A DNA stretch of 9,078 bases from JANLQX01 sp031406385 (lineage in GTDB: Bacteria > Actinomycetota > Acidimicrobiia > Acidimicrobiales > JANYDT01). The stretch spans positions 1-9,078 of the forward strand of contig JANOHI010000086.1 of the NCBI GenBank assembly GCA_031406385.1, written 5' to 3'. Shown one piece after another: positions 1-5,725 of this stretch. A program made the position numbers and the translations under genes. The stretch's first letter is position 1. Each line of letters opens with the position of its first letter. The notes below the pieces were generated by a model. The model made no database searches. It was not told the DNA's origin and saw only the letters and a program-made list of their open reading frames with translations.

Positions 1-73
1 AGCAAGAATACTGGGACTGAACGGCGCTGAGATCGTGTATAATCCTTCCGCAACAGTTGCCGGCTTATCGCCC
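1..73 (+). pseudogene. Nitrilase-superfamily (beta-ureidopropionase-like) gene fragment
   Basis: Plus-strand codons from position 2 read ARILGLNGAEIVYNPSATVA and then GLS. This is very close to the segment after the catalytic Cys region in carbon-nitrogen hydrolases of the beta-ureidopropionase / N-carbamoyl amidase type, where a similar stretch is normally followed by E-Y-L-W. Here the match stops at codon 68-70 and the next codons (P, T, R, L) are antisense helicase sequence. GC over the first 70 bases is about 51%, lower than the helicase DNA beside it. The fragment has neither start nor end in the window, so the gene is cut by the junction on its 3' side and by the window edge on its 5' side. 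The family call comes from recognition of the motif, not from a search. Whether the junction is natural or an assembly error cannot be decided here. Confidence 0.72.
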
Positions 74-2454
74 ACACGACTCGACGCGTTGGTGCGGTAG
101 AAGACCGCCATGTCGCTCCACTTGAACCCGTCGGTCGCGTGGAGTCGCGCCATCTCCCGCACGATCCACCCGGCCTCGTCGCGTTCATCCTCGGCGTGGT
201 AGCGAGTGATCGGGAGACCGGGCCCGGCGGCGGTCCACAACTCCTTCGGCTTGCGGCCCAAGTTGTTCGAGATCACCGAGTTCGCGGCGTCGAGGATGTT
301 CTGCGACGAGCGGTAGTTCTGGTCGAGGATCACGACCGTGGCATCGCCGAAGGCCTCCTCGAACTCGAGGATGTTGCGGATGTCGGCCCCGCGAAAGCGA
401 TAGATGGAGTTGTGGACCAGGAATCCATTCGCAACGTATGTGTGCGCTTGATCAACTTCCAGGTCGTGCACCGGCCCCGCGTAGTGGCTGCGCTCGACGG
501 CATCGACGCGCGTTGACACGAACATCCCCGACCCATCGTCGGTCAGCACACTCATCCCCGGATGGACGCTGCCGAGTGGCAGCAACTCGTAGACCTTTCC
601 CTCAACAGCAATGCGCTGGCGAAGGTCCAGTCCTGCTGCGTCCGCTGCGTCCCGTGCGAGTGCGAGAGCTTCTCGATAGTCGGCTCGAGAGGTCTCGAAT
701 CTCGAGCTGCCGATGCCTTTGCCCGGCCGCACGTTGAAGCCGGCATCACGCAACCGCAGCGCGACGTCTGTTCGATTCGAGGACCATTGAATCCGGTGGT
801 AGCCACGATTCGACCGGACATCGGAGAACATCGTGAGGTTCAGCGTCTGTCGGCGCAGACCGTTCTGCGGCCTGTAGTGGGGATGGCTTTCGCTGAGCAG
901 CAACGAACCAAGCAGTTCCTTTGCTCTCGTCGCCGTGTCGAGGCTCTCAAAGAGGCGGACAATCGAGGCGTCATCAAACGCAAGTCCGGAGCGGCCCACT
1001 GCGTGGAAGCACATCGTCGGCAGACCGAACTCAGCGGCAAACCATGCCTCACAGAATGCCGCTTCGCTCAATGACGGACATGTCTTGAGGATCCACGCAC
1101 CATCTGCCTGCTCCTGCCCCATTCGGACCTTCAACCCGTTCGTTCGCACTCCTCCGCTGTCCGAGCGCACCGCAGACGTTCGACCGATCCTCCAGCCCCG
1201 ATCGGCTCGATACATGAGATAGACCACGTGCACATCCACCGGCAGGTCGGTGTCAACCGGAAGCACGTGATGGGGTGTGCCGCACAGTTGTCGCGAGCCG
1301 GCGATGACCGATACGAGGGGGCCGGAGTAGTGCGATGCTTTCGCAACTACGACGGTTGCATCGACGCTTGCTCGAACACCGACGCACGATTGAACGTTGT
1401 CGGCGACACGGACTGATTCGATGGCCAGGTCCGCTCCATCGGTGCGGACAAGCGTTCCCGGGAGCAGGCATTGGTCCGAGTCGCCGACCACGGTGACGTT
1501 GCGGTGCGTAGCCCCGAGGAGGAGGACGAGCTCGTTCTGGGCGCGGTTGGTGTCCTGGTACTCGTCGACGAGGAGATGCTTGAAGCGCCTGCGGTAGTGG
1601 TCGAGCACTTCGGGTTCGGTCTGGAGAAGACGGACGGTCTGCACCAGCAGGTCGTCGAAGTCCATCGCACTGGCGGCGAGGAGTCGGCGTTGATACTCGG
1701 TGTAGATCTCACCGATCTTGCGCTCATAGATGTTCGAGGCTCTCGCTCGGAACGTCTCGGCGTCGACGAGATCGTTCTTCGCCGCGCTGATCGTGGCGTG
1801 AACGGCGCGCGGTGCGAACTTCTTCGGGTCGACGTTGAGGTCGCGCAGCACGTATTGGACGAGACGCACGGCGTCGGACTGGTCGTAGATGGTGAAGGAC
1901 TGTCCGTAGCCAAGCCGATGGGCATCGCGGCGGAGGATCCGCACGCACGCGGAGTGGAAGGTCGACACCCACATCTTCTCGGCGACGGGGCCGACGAGGG
2001 CGCCGACCCGGTGACGCATCTCGTCGGCGGCCTTGTTGGTGAAGGTGATCGCAAGGATCTCGAAGGGGGAAATCCCAGCCTCGCCGATCAGCCACGCGAT
2101 GCGGCTGGTGAGCACCTTCGTCTTGCCCGAACCGGCTCCGGCCACAACGAGCAACGGACCGCCCGGGTGGACCACGGCGTCGCGCTGGTTGGGGTTGAGC
2201 CCGGCCAGAAGCTCCGTCACGTCGATGCGACGGCGCCGACGGTCGGCGGCCTCCTCGCCCATCACCCGCTTGGCGAGACGCTCTGCTCTGGCCAGGAGGT
2301 CTTCGACCGGTGGAGGCGACTCGTCGGCGAGGCCGTGGGCATCGTCGTCGGTCAGGGGAGGGCGGTCTTCGTCGAACCCGTCGGCAGAGGTTCGCATGGG
2401 AGCCTTCTTCGCCGCATCGGCAGCGGTGGCGAACAGCGAGCGGAACTCCGACAT
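73..2454 (-). CDS. pcrA: ATP-dependent DNA helicase PcrA/UvrD1, intein-containing, 3'-truncated
   Basis: Superfamily 1A 3'-5' DNA helicase acting in repair and replication restart. The frame is open from ATG at 2454 through 794 codons to position 73. Residues 1-85 form an acidic, Pro-rich extension. The Q-motif region NPNQ is at 87-90, Walker A AGAGSGKT at 105-112, motif Ia ITFTNKAADEM at 136-146, STFHSACVRIL near 164-174, and motif II LLVDEYQDTN at 294-303. Motif III GDSDQ ends at residue 328, where the intein begins. After the intein, SIYRFRGADIRNI and the motif IV region LDQNYRSS continue normally up to FYRTNASSRV. The family would continue with L-E and roughly 300 more residues, but the DNA switches to antisense nitrilase sequence, so motifs V and VI are missing. 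The exteins in view total 440 residues. ATG at 2397 is a possible later start preceded by AAGAAGG; ATG 2454 has a TAGCCT box 10 nt upstream. The helicase call is secure; PcrA/UvrD1 versus another UvrD paralogue is less so. Confidence 0.93.
409..1470 (-). mobile_element. Intein in helicase motif III with GIY-YIG-like central domain
   Basis: A 354-residue in-frame insertion runs from Cys (1470-1468) to Asn (411-409), and splits GDSDQ from SIYRFRGA. Intein block A is CLLPGTLVRTDG (residues 1-12). Block B is GTPHHVL with the TxxH pattern at 65-68. Block F is GPVHDLEVDQAHTYVANG (332-349). Block G is FLVHN at the end, followed by extein Ser as the +1 nucleophile. All expected splicing residues (Cys1, block B Thr and His, penultimate His, terminal Asn, Ser+1) are present, so it is probably active. 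No LAGLIDADG motif was seen. Residues 82-150 read VVYLMY, then WRIGRTS, R116, and an ExxxxE-bearing helix around 136-147, which resembles the GIY...YIG...R...E order of GIY-YIG nucleases. Residues 200-285 look like a DNA-binding or specificity part. Its codons appear richer in A/T endings (GCA, ATT, TTT, AGA) than the exteins, which fits separate ancestry. The intein call is near certain; the nuclease class is tentative. Confidence 0.93.
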
Positions 2455-2464
2455 GACCCACCCG

Positions 2465-2470
2465 AGGCTA
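2465..2470 (-). promoter_or_regulatory. Candidate -10 box of the helicase gene
   Basis: TAGCCT on the minus strand ends 10 nt before ATG 2454. It fits the actinobacterial TANNNT -10 pattern and would place the transcript start at or a few bases before the ATG. No clear Shine-Dalgarno lies in between. No convincing -35 was identified, so this rests mainly on position. Confidence 0.35.
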
Positions 2471-2504
2471 CCGGCAGGTGTGCGACATCCCGACTGCTAG
2501 CCGA

Positions 2505-2715
2505 TCAGACGCCCGGTGGGCTGATGACCGCGCAACGAAGACGCTTCGTGGCGGCGATGCGCTTGTCCACGGTGCCGACCGGTGCAGCGAGCAACTCGGC
2601 CAGGGCGACAGAGGACGCGTCGTACGAGGTGAGGTTGGCGCGCAGTTCCCAAACCCGGTCCGCCAAGGGTTCGTAGGGCCACAGCTCGATGTTCAGATCG
2701 CGGAGCCAAACGGCG
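2505..2715 (-). pseudogene. Truncated VapC-type PIN-domain toxin remnant
   Basis: The minus-strand frame ending with TGA at 2507-2505 encodes a stretch of about 70 residues, including LNIELWPYEPL, RVWELRANLTSYDASSVALAE and GTVDKRI, closing with LRCAVISPPGV. This matches the C-terminal half of VapC toxins, which are PIN-domain RNases that normally pair with a VapB antitoxin. The two C-terminal acidic positions (D in SYDAS and D in TVDKR) are kept. The N-terminal half, which would supply the first catalytic Asp and the Glu and begin with a V-D-A-S/T type strand, is absent: the frame upstream of about 2715 reads unrelated sequence and crosses the arsR promoter. No vapB-like gene is visible. It is therefore most likely a dead remnant cut off when the arsR unit became its neighbour. 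The same frame stays open to an ATG at 2831, so a chimeric small protein is formally possible but unlikely. Confidence 0.7.
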
Positions 2716-2727
2716 CCAGGCCTTCGC

Positions 2728-2756
2728 TTGCATTCGTCGCGCCCCACACGTATCCT
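2728..2756 (+). promoter_or_regulatory. Predicted promoter of arsR-SRPBCC unit
   Basis: TTGCAT (2728-2733) and TATCCT (2751-2756) are separated by exactly 17 bp, matching 3/6 and 4/6 of the primary sigma consensus. The expected transcript start is about 2763, next to ATG 2765, which predicts a leaderless message. The -10 overlaps the left end of the palindromic operator. Confidence 0.55.
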
Positions 2757-2774
2757 ACAACCATATGGTTGTAG
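2755..2774. promoter_or_regulatory. Perfect 20-bp palindrome, probable ArsR autorepressor operator
   Basis: CTACAACCATATGGTTGTAG is identical to its own reverse complement across all 20 bases. Its centre is the CAT|ATG at the arsR start codon, and its left end overlaps the predicted -10 box. A dimeric winged-helix repressor bound here would cover the transcript start, so self-repression by the ArsR-type product is the simplest reading. Binding by this protein is inferred from position and symmetry. Confidence 0.72.
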
Positions 2775-3130
2775 ATCAGCGGAAGGTGAGGCGGGCAGAT
2801 CGCGTGCTCCACGCGTTGGCCGACTCGACACGCCGCGACATCGTGACGCACGTGCTGCAAGGCGAACACTCCGTGTCCTCTCTCGCCCGTCGGTACCCGA
2901 TGAGCTTCGCCGCTGTGCAGAAGCATGTGGCGATCCTGGAACGCGCCGACCTGGTCAGAAAACGGCGCCAAGGGCGTGAGCAACTCGTCAGCGGGAACAT
3001 CGCCGCGGTGCGCGACGCGACAGCGCTTCTCTCGCAATTCGAGGAGATCTGGCGTGCCCGGATCGACCGCATGGGCGAGATCCTCGCCGAACCCGACCAC
3101 CCCGAACCCAACCAAGGAGATCCGACATGA
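2765..3130 (+). CDS. ArsR-family winged-helix transcriptional regulator
   Basis: A 121-residue DNA-binding repressor. Residues 9-32 (RRADRVLHALADSTRRDIV) are the typical ArsR first helices (normally ALADPTRR). Residues 46-65 (MSFAAVQKHVAILERADLVR) form the recognition helix, followed by the beta-wing around RKRRQGREQ. The metal-binding ELCVCDL motif of arsenic or cadmium sensors is replaced by SVSSLARRYPM, so it is probably a non-metal sensor of the SRPBCC-linked class. Residues 108-121 are an acidic, Pro-rich tail. ATG 2765 is chosen because it lies in the operator palindrome and about 8 nt after TATCCT, with no leader and no Shine-Dalgarno. The stop overlaps the next start as ATGA (3127-3130), which indicates translational coupling with the SRPBCC gene. 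The inducer is unknown. Family call is secure; the specific role is not. Confidence 0.93.
   Translation: MVVDQRKVRRADRVLHALADSTRRDIVTHVLQGEHSVSSLARRYPMSFAAVQKHVAILERADLVRKRRQGREQLVSGNIAAVRDATALLSQFEEIWRARIDRMGEILAEPDHPEPNQGDPT
3114..3119 (+). promoter_or_regulatory. Strong Shine-Dalgarno for the SRPBCC gene
   Basis: AAGGAG ends 7 nt before ATG 3127, inside the arsR 3' end. It fixes the SRPBCC start and contrasts with the leaderless starts found elsewhere in the window: this internal operon gene uses a conventional ribosome binding site. Confidence 0.8.
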
Positions 3131-3615
3131 CCGTGAAGAGCGTCCTCAAGGATGAACAAGCCCTGGCGATGATCGTCACCGCCGAGTTCGATGCCACCCT
3201 CGAAGCGGTCTGGCAGCTCTGGGCCGACCCGCGAAAGCTCGAACGCTGGTGGGGGCCGCCGACCCATCCCGCAACAGTCGTCGAGCACACGCTCGTCGCA
3301 GGCGGTCGGGTCACCTATTTCATGACCGGGCCCGAGGGCGACCGGTTCCACGGGTGGTGGCGCGTCGGAGCCGTTGATGCTCCGCGCGCGTTCGACTTCG
3401 AAGACGGATTCGCCGACGAAGCCGGCGCGCCGAATCCGGATCTTCCGACCACGCATGCTCAGGTCACTCTCGACCTCGATGCGAACGGCCGGACGGTCAT
3501 GGTCATCACGACCACGTTCGCGTCGCTCGAAGCGATGCAGGAGCTGGTGAAGATGGGTATGGAAGAGGGCATCACGCTGGCAGTCGGTCAAGCCGATGCG
3601 CTCCTCGTGACCTGA
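3127..3615 (+). CDS. SRPBCC / AHSA1-like START-domain protein
   Basis: A 162-residue protein filling one SRPBCC (Bet v 1-like) helix-grip domain, a fold that makes a deep hydrophobic pocket. Signature positions are FDATLEAVWQLWADP (21-35), KLERWWGPPT (37-46), GGRVTYFMTGPEG (59-71), HGWWRV (75-80), and the C-terminal GMEEGITLAV (144-153), which corresponds to the usual GMxEG at the start of the long last helix. No signal peptide or membrane segment, so it is cytoplasmic. It overlaps arsR by 4 bp (ATGA). Adjacent ArsR and AHSA1-domain genes are a recurring bacterial pair, in which the regulator is thought to control its partner; the ligand is generally unknown. No catalytic residues can be assigned. 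The fold is secure; the function is not known. Confidence 0.9.
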   Translation: MTVKSVLKDEQALAMIVTAEFDATLEAVWQLWADPRKLERWWGPPTHPATVVEHTLVAGGRVTYFMTGPEGDRFHGWWRVGAVDAPRAFDFEDGFADEAGAPNPDLPTTHAQVTLDLDANGRTVMVITTTFASLEAMQELVKMGMEEGITLAVGQADALLVT

Positions 3616-3625
3616 CGTTCTGCCG

Positions 3626-3631
3626 TACCAT
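3626..3631 (+). promoter_or_regulatory. Candidate -10 box before the alpha/beta hydrolase
   Basis: TACCAT ends 6 nt before ATG 3638 in the 22-bp gap after the SRPBCC stop. There is no Shine-Dalgarno for this start, so either it has its own leaderless transcript or it is read poorly from the arsR message. No good -35 is visible. Confidence 0.3.
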
Positions 3632-3637
3632 CCGCCG

Positions 3638-4062
3638 ATGTTCATTCAAATCGACGGCCACCGGCTCAACGCCGTGTCGTTCGGAAGCGGTCCGGTCGAC
3701 TTGGTGGCGCACGGCGGTTGGGTCGGCAGCTGGGAACTCTGGCAAGACCCGTTCATGCTGATGCAGGAACGATGGCGCTGCGTCAGCTACGACCATCGTG
3801 GGTCCGGCGCGAGCACGTTTCCGGCCGACACGATCACCCCGGAAGCGCTCGTCGACGATCTCTTCGGGGTGCTCGACCACTTCAGCGTCGAACGGTGCGT
3901 CCTTGCCGGCGAGTCACTCGGTGCGCTCACGTGCCTGCAGGCGGTGCTTCGCGAGCCGCAACGCTTCGCCGGTCTGATGCTCGTGGACGGTGTGCCGGCG
4001 GCCGACGGAGAACGACAGAGAACGCTTGTGGCCGGGAGCCGGGCGGACTTCCCCGCCACGTC
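3638..4062 (+). pseudogene. Alpha/beta hydrolase, 3'-truncated
   Basis: The first 141 residues follow the alpha/beta hydrolase fold: an N-terminal beta hairpin, VDLVAHGGWVGSWELW with the oxyanion-hole HGG (25-27), the YDHRGSGAS loop (51-59), and nucleophile elbow GESLG with Ser93 (91-95), then FAGLMLVDGVP (110-120). After ADFPAT (136-141) the family pattern ends. The acid and the catalytic His of the triad, which normally lie in the C-terminal third (D-x-x-V-P and G-H segments), are not found in any frame downstream. The frame stays open and runs into an unrelated-looking 100-residue sequence, ending at 4393. The hydrolase is therefore probably inactive and truncated near 4060. Read as one ORF it would be 251 residues (3638-4393). 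It follows the SRPBCC gene by 22 bp. An intact but divergent fusion protein is the alternative and is less likely. Confidence 0.65.
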
Positions 4063-4077
4063 CTCCGGTCGATGTCG

Positions 4078-4083
4078 TAGCGT
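4078..4083 (+). promoter_or_regulatory. Candidate -10 box for the 4091 ORF
   Basis: TAGCGT ends 7 nt before ATG 4091. The same arrangement precedes several other starts in this window, which supports ATG 4091 as a genuine start that is independent of the hydrolase frame. No convincing -35 was found. Confidence 0.35.
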
Positions 4084-4090
4084 TGTCGGC

Positions 4091-4393
4091 ATGTGCGCGA
4101 ACTGCTTCTCGAAGCTGGAAGTCGTTGTCGGTCAAGTTATCGGCGCTTCGGTGCTGCTCAAGCGCCCCGCCCAGGACTTCCTCGCCGACCTCGGCCTGGT
4201 CGCCCCGTATGACGAGCTCGGTGAGCTGGCCCACACCGTCTCATTCCTCCGTTCGCTGGATCTCGACGCTGTCGAGATCCTCGGCCAGGAGGCCGTCGAC
4301 ACGGCCGCCACCTGGACGACCGCGCCGCAACGCAAACCGTTCGCCTTCGGTTGGCTCGTCCCGCGTCCGGCCCGGCGCCGCCGATTCGCCTAG
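4091..4393 (+). CDS. Hypothetical 100-residue protein with N-terminal CxxC
   Basis: From ATG 4091 the frame encodes 100 residues beginning MCANCFSKLEVVVGQVIGAS, with a CxxC pair at 2-5, a hydrophobic helix at about 9-22, then an Asp- and Leu-rich region (DFLADLGLVAPYDELGELA, TVSFLRSLDLDAVEILGQEAV) and a basic tail RPARRRRFA. Third codon positions are strongly G/C, which supports real coding in this frame. It has no similarity that I recognise to alpha/beta hydrolases, although it is in frame with the truncated hydrolase upstream. I think it is a separate small gene whose upstream neighbour was cut by a rearrangement; a TANNNT box 7 nt before the ATG agrees. The CxxC could bind metal or be redox-active, but no function is assigned. 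It ends 13 bp before a strong hairpin. Confidence 0.5.
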   Translation: MCANCFSKLEVVVGQVIGASVLLKRPAQDFLADLGLVAPYDELGELAHTVSFLRSLDLDAVEILGQEAVDTAATWTTAPQRKPFAFGWLVPRPARRRRFA

Positions 4394-4406
4394 GGAGTTT
4401 GCAGTC

Positions 4407-4429
4407 TGCGTTGCTCTCGGAGCAACGCA
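4407..4429. terminator. Strong hairpin between convergent genes, probable bidirectional terminator
   Basis: TGCGTTGCTC and GAGCAACGCA form a perfect 10-bp stem around a 3-nt TCG loop. It lies between the stop codons of the plus-strand ORF (4393) and the minus-strand hydrolase (4438). There is no T-tract on either side, so termination may rely on the hairpin alone, as is common in actinobacteria. Confidence 0.65.
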
Positions 4430-4437
4430 ACCCCCAA

Positions 4438-5331
4438 CTACGCCGAGTTCCGCGTACGCTCGGCCGCGCCCATGCGGTCCCACAACTTCCCGAGCGTCCA
4501 GTAGAGCGTGATCAGCATGGTGATCACCACCGGCATCACGATCATCGGATGCACGTGCGGGAGTGACTTGGCCTGCGTCCACCACGGCCCGGTCCACGAG
4601 AGGTCAAACGGGTAGCCGCGCCGCTTCACACCGTTGATCGTCGGCGTGGCAAAGACGTGCGCATACAGATTCCAGCCGACCATGCGGCACACCCCGAAGA
4701 AGAACGTGGCGCGATACAGCGCGAGCAATCCACGTTCGGGAATCCAACGGCCGAGCTTCGCCCACAGTCGAGCGTCGGCAGGAACGATCTGGGTGCGCCA
4801 GTAGTCGCGGGTGAGGCAACGCCACGATGCGAGCACCACGCCGAGCCAGAACAGATCCATGACGAGACCGAGTGACGAGTAGTAGGCCGCTGCGTCGAAG
4901 TACTTCCCGCCCGCTTTGGTGGCCGCGTACGCCCACGTTTCGACCGTCCAGTTCAGCGTGCTGAACGGAAACAGCAGCATCGTGCCAACGCTGTCGTTCA
5001 CATCCGTGAGCGCATGGGCGGCGTAGCCGAGGACGAACCCGACGGCCCATGCCCGGTTGCGTTTCCAGAACCACAGCACCAGGGTAAGGACGATGCCGAA
5101 GCCGAGCGTGTGGGTGAAGCCCATGCCCGGCCAACCGCGGTGCCAACGCTCCGGAATGCTCGCGCCGTAGCGCTTGCCGTTGATCGTGATGCCGTAGACC
5201 CAGAACTTGGCGAGGAAATCGGGCATGAAGTCGCCGAGGTACACCGCGAAGTAGCTGACCTTGCCGCGCATCTTCTTGGGCAGGTGCGCCATAACCGCGT
5301 AGGTCTCGAACTGGTGCGCCGCCCAACTCAT
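4438..5331 (-). CDS. Membrane metal-dependent hydrolase (YdjM/DUF457-like)
   Basis: A 297-residue integral membrane protein. His6 near the N-terminus (MSWAAHQFE), Asp34 in YLGDFMPD, His74 in GFTHTLGFG and His106/Asp110 in AAHALTDVND are spaced like the metal ligands of the YdjM / LexA-binding inner-membrane hydrolase family (PF04307), to which I assign it from the pattern alone. Hydrophobic segments lie at about 76-90, 96-106, 155-170, 205-222 and 262-280. The substrate is unknown. ATG 5331 is chosen because it begins the conserved MSWAAH start and overlaps the upstream 19-codon ORF as ATGA; a TTG at 5340 in the same frame would only add three residues. The gene is downstream of a small membrane protein gene and probably co-transcribed with it. 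A partial copy of its first 12 codons lies 56 bp upstream. It ends 9 bp from the convergent hairpin. Confidence 0.8.
   Translation of the reverse strand: MSWAAHQFETYAVMAHLPKKMRGKVSYFAVYLGDFMPDFLAKFWVYGITINGKRYGASIPERWHRGWPGMGFTHTLGFGIVLTLVLWFWKRNRAWAVGFVLGYAAHALTDVNDSVGTMLLFPFSTLNWTVETWAYAATKAGGKYFDAAAYYSSLGLVMDLFWLGVVLASWRCLTRDYWRTQIVPADARLWAKLGRWIPERGLLALYRATFFFGVCRMVGWNLYAHVFATPTINGVKRRGYPFDLSWTGPWWTQAKSLPHVHPMIVMPVVITMLITLYWTLGKLWDRMGAAERTRNSA
5296..5331 (-). repeat. Direct repeat copy B: 5' end of the membrane hydrolase gene
   Basis: 36 bp from ATG 5331 encoding MSWAAHQFETYA. It matches 5352-5387 at 34 of 36 positions, with a 56-bp offset. One difference is silent (ACC/ACG) and one changes Gln to Glu. 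Confidence 0.9.
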
Positions 5332-5387
5332 GCGCCACAACCATCAAACGGCGCGTACGTCTCGAACTCGTGCGCCGCCCAACTCAT
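5328..5387 (-). CDS. 19-codon upstream ORF made by a 5' duplication
   Basis: ATG 5387 opens a short frame encoding MSWAAHEFETYAPFDGCGA, ending with TGA at 5330-5328. Its start overlaps the stop of the 87-residue membrane protein as ATGA (5384-5387), and its stop overlaps the start of the membrane hydrolase as ATGA (5328-5331). The first 12 codons are a near copy of the hydrolase's own first 12 codons. The likely history is that ATG 5387 was the original coupled start, and a 56-bp tandem duplication put a second start downstream. It may be translated as part of a coupling chain. Whether the peptide has a role is unknown; a simple duplication scar is the default view. Confidence 0.45.
   Translation of the reverse strand: MSWAAHEFETYAPFDGCGA
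5352..5387 (-). repeat. Direct repeat copy A: duplicated gene 5' end
   Basis: Upstream copy of the 36-bp segment at 5296-5331, with two mismatches. The following 20 bases (to copy B) are not shared, so only the repeat and its ATGA junction are duplicated. Confidence 0.9.
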
Positions 5388-5647
5388 TGGGACACTTCTT
5401 CCGCTCGCATACGATTTCGCCCGCGGAGCCGGTCCCAGACGCGGGGACCGAACGTCAGAGTTACGACCAGCCAGGCAGGACCGATGAACCAGGTGAGCAG
5501 CACCTTCTGCCAGGTCCCGGCACCGACGTAGGAAATCGCCGCGATCGAATACCAGACGAACGATTCTCGGGCGGAGAGCCGACGCTCGCCACGGTGATCG
5601 AACGCTGTACCCGTGGCCGAATCGACCGATTGCTCCACACCGCTCAT
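5384..5647 (-). CDS. Small membrane protein, unknown function
   Basis: An 87-residue frame from ATG 5647. The N-terminal 28 residues are polar (MSGVEQSVDSATG...ERRLSARES). Residues 29-67 hold two hydrophobic stretches, FVWYSIAAISYVGAGTW and VLLTWFIGPAWLVVTLTFG, separated by a single Lys (QK), followed by a basic tail (RVWDRLRGRNRMR), a positive-inside signal for the C-terminus. The stop TGA overlaps the next start as ATGA, so it is probably co-translated with the downstream ORF and membrane hydrolase. No clear Shine-Dalgarno precedes ATG 5647; ATG 5695 in frame would give 103 residues. The same frame continues open antisense through the nitroreductase gene, which is a shadow. I do not recognise the family; two membrane helices and operon position suggest a partner of the metal-dependent hydrolase. 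Confidence 0.65.
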   Translation of the reverse strand: MSGVEQSVDSATGTAFDHRGERRLSARESFVWYSIAAISYVGAGTWQKVLLTWFIGPAWLVVTLTFGPRVWDRLRGRNRMRAEEVSQ

Positions 5648-5725
5648 TGCAGCGAAGTCTTGCAGGCAGTTGCTCCCGTCTCGCCGCGTTGGCATCGTGA
5701 TCGACGGATGAGGGAGGCTGACCGC
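5648..5725. other. Divergent intergenic region
   Basis: 78 bp between the divergent starts of the small membrane protein (minus) and the nitroreductase (plus). It should hold both promoters. Only the nitroreductase Shine-Dalgarno GGGAGG (5712-5717) is clear; no good -10/-35 pair was identified on either strand. Confidence 0.5.

Noticed and set aside
1..72. A second intein or an unusual helicase C-terminal region after SSRV
   Set aside because: The apparent minus-strand residues there are just the antisense of a recognisable nitrilase segment on the plus strand, with no intein block A.
409..1470. Group I intron or inserted separate gene inside the helicase
   Set aside because: The insertion is open in the helicase frame throughout, begins with Cys, ends with His-Asn before Ser, and has intein blocks, so protein splicing explains it better.
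1471..2676. 401-codon plus-strand open frame
   Set aside because: It lies antisense to the helicase gene with its conserved motifs. Its translation shows no recognisable domain and reflects GC-rich antisense openness.
2497..2733. Short minus-strand frames overlapping the vapC remnant
   Set aside because: Their sequences lack PIN-domain features; the 2505 frame alone matches VapC. No frameshift rescue of the toxin's N-terminal half was found in the other frames.
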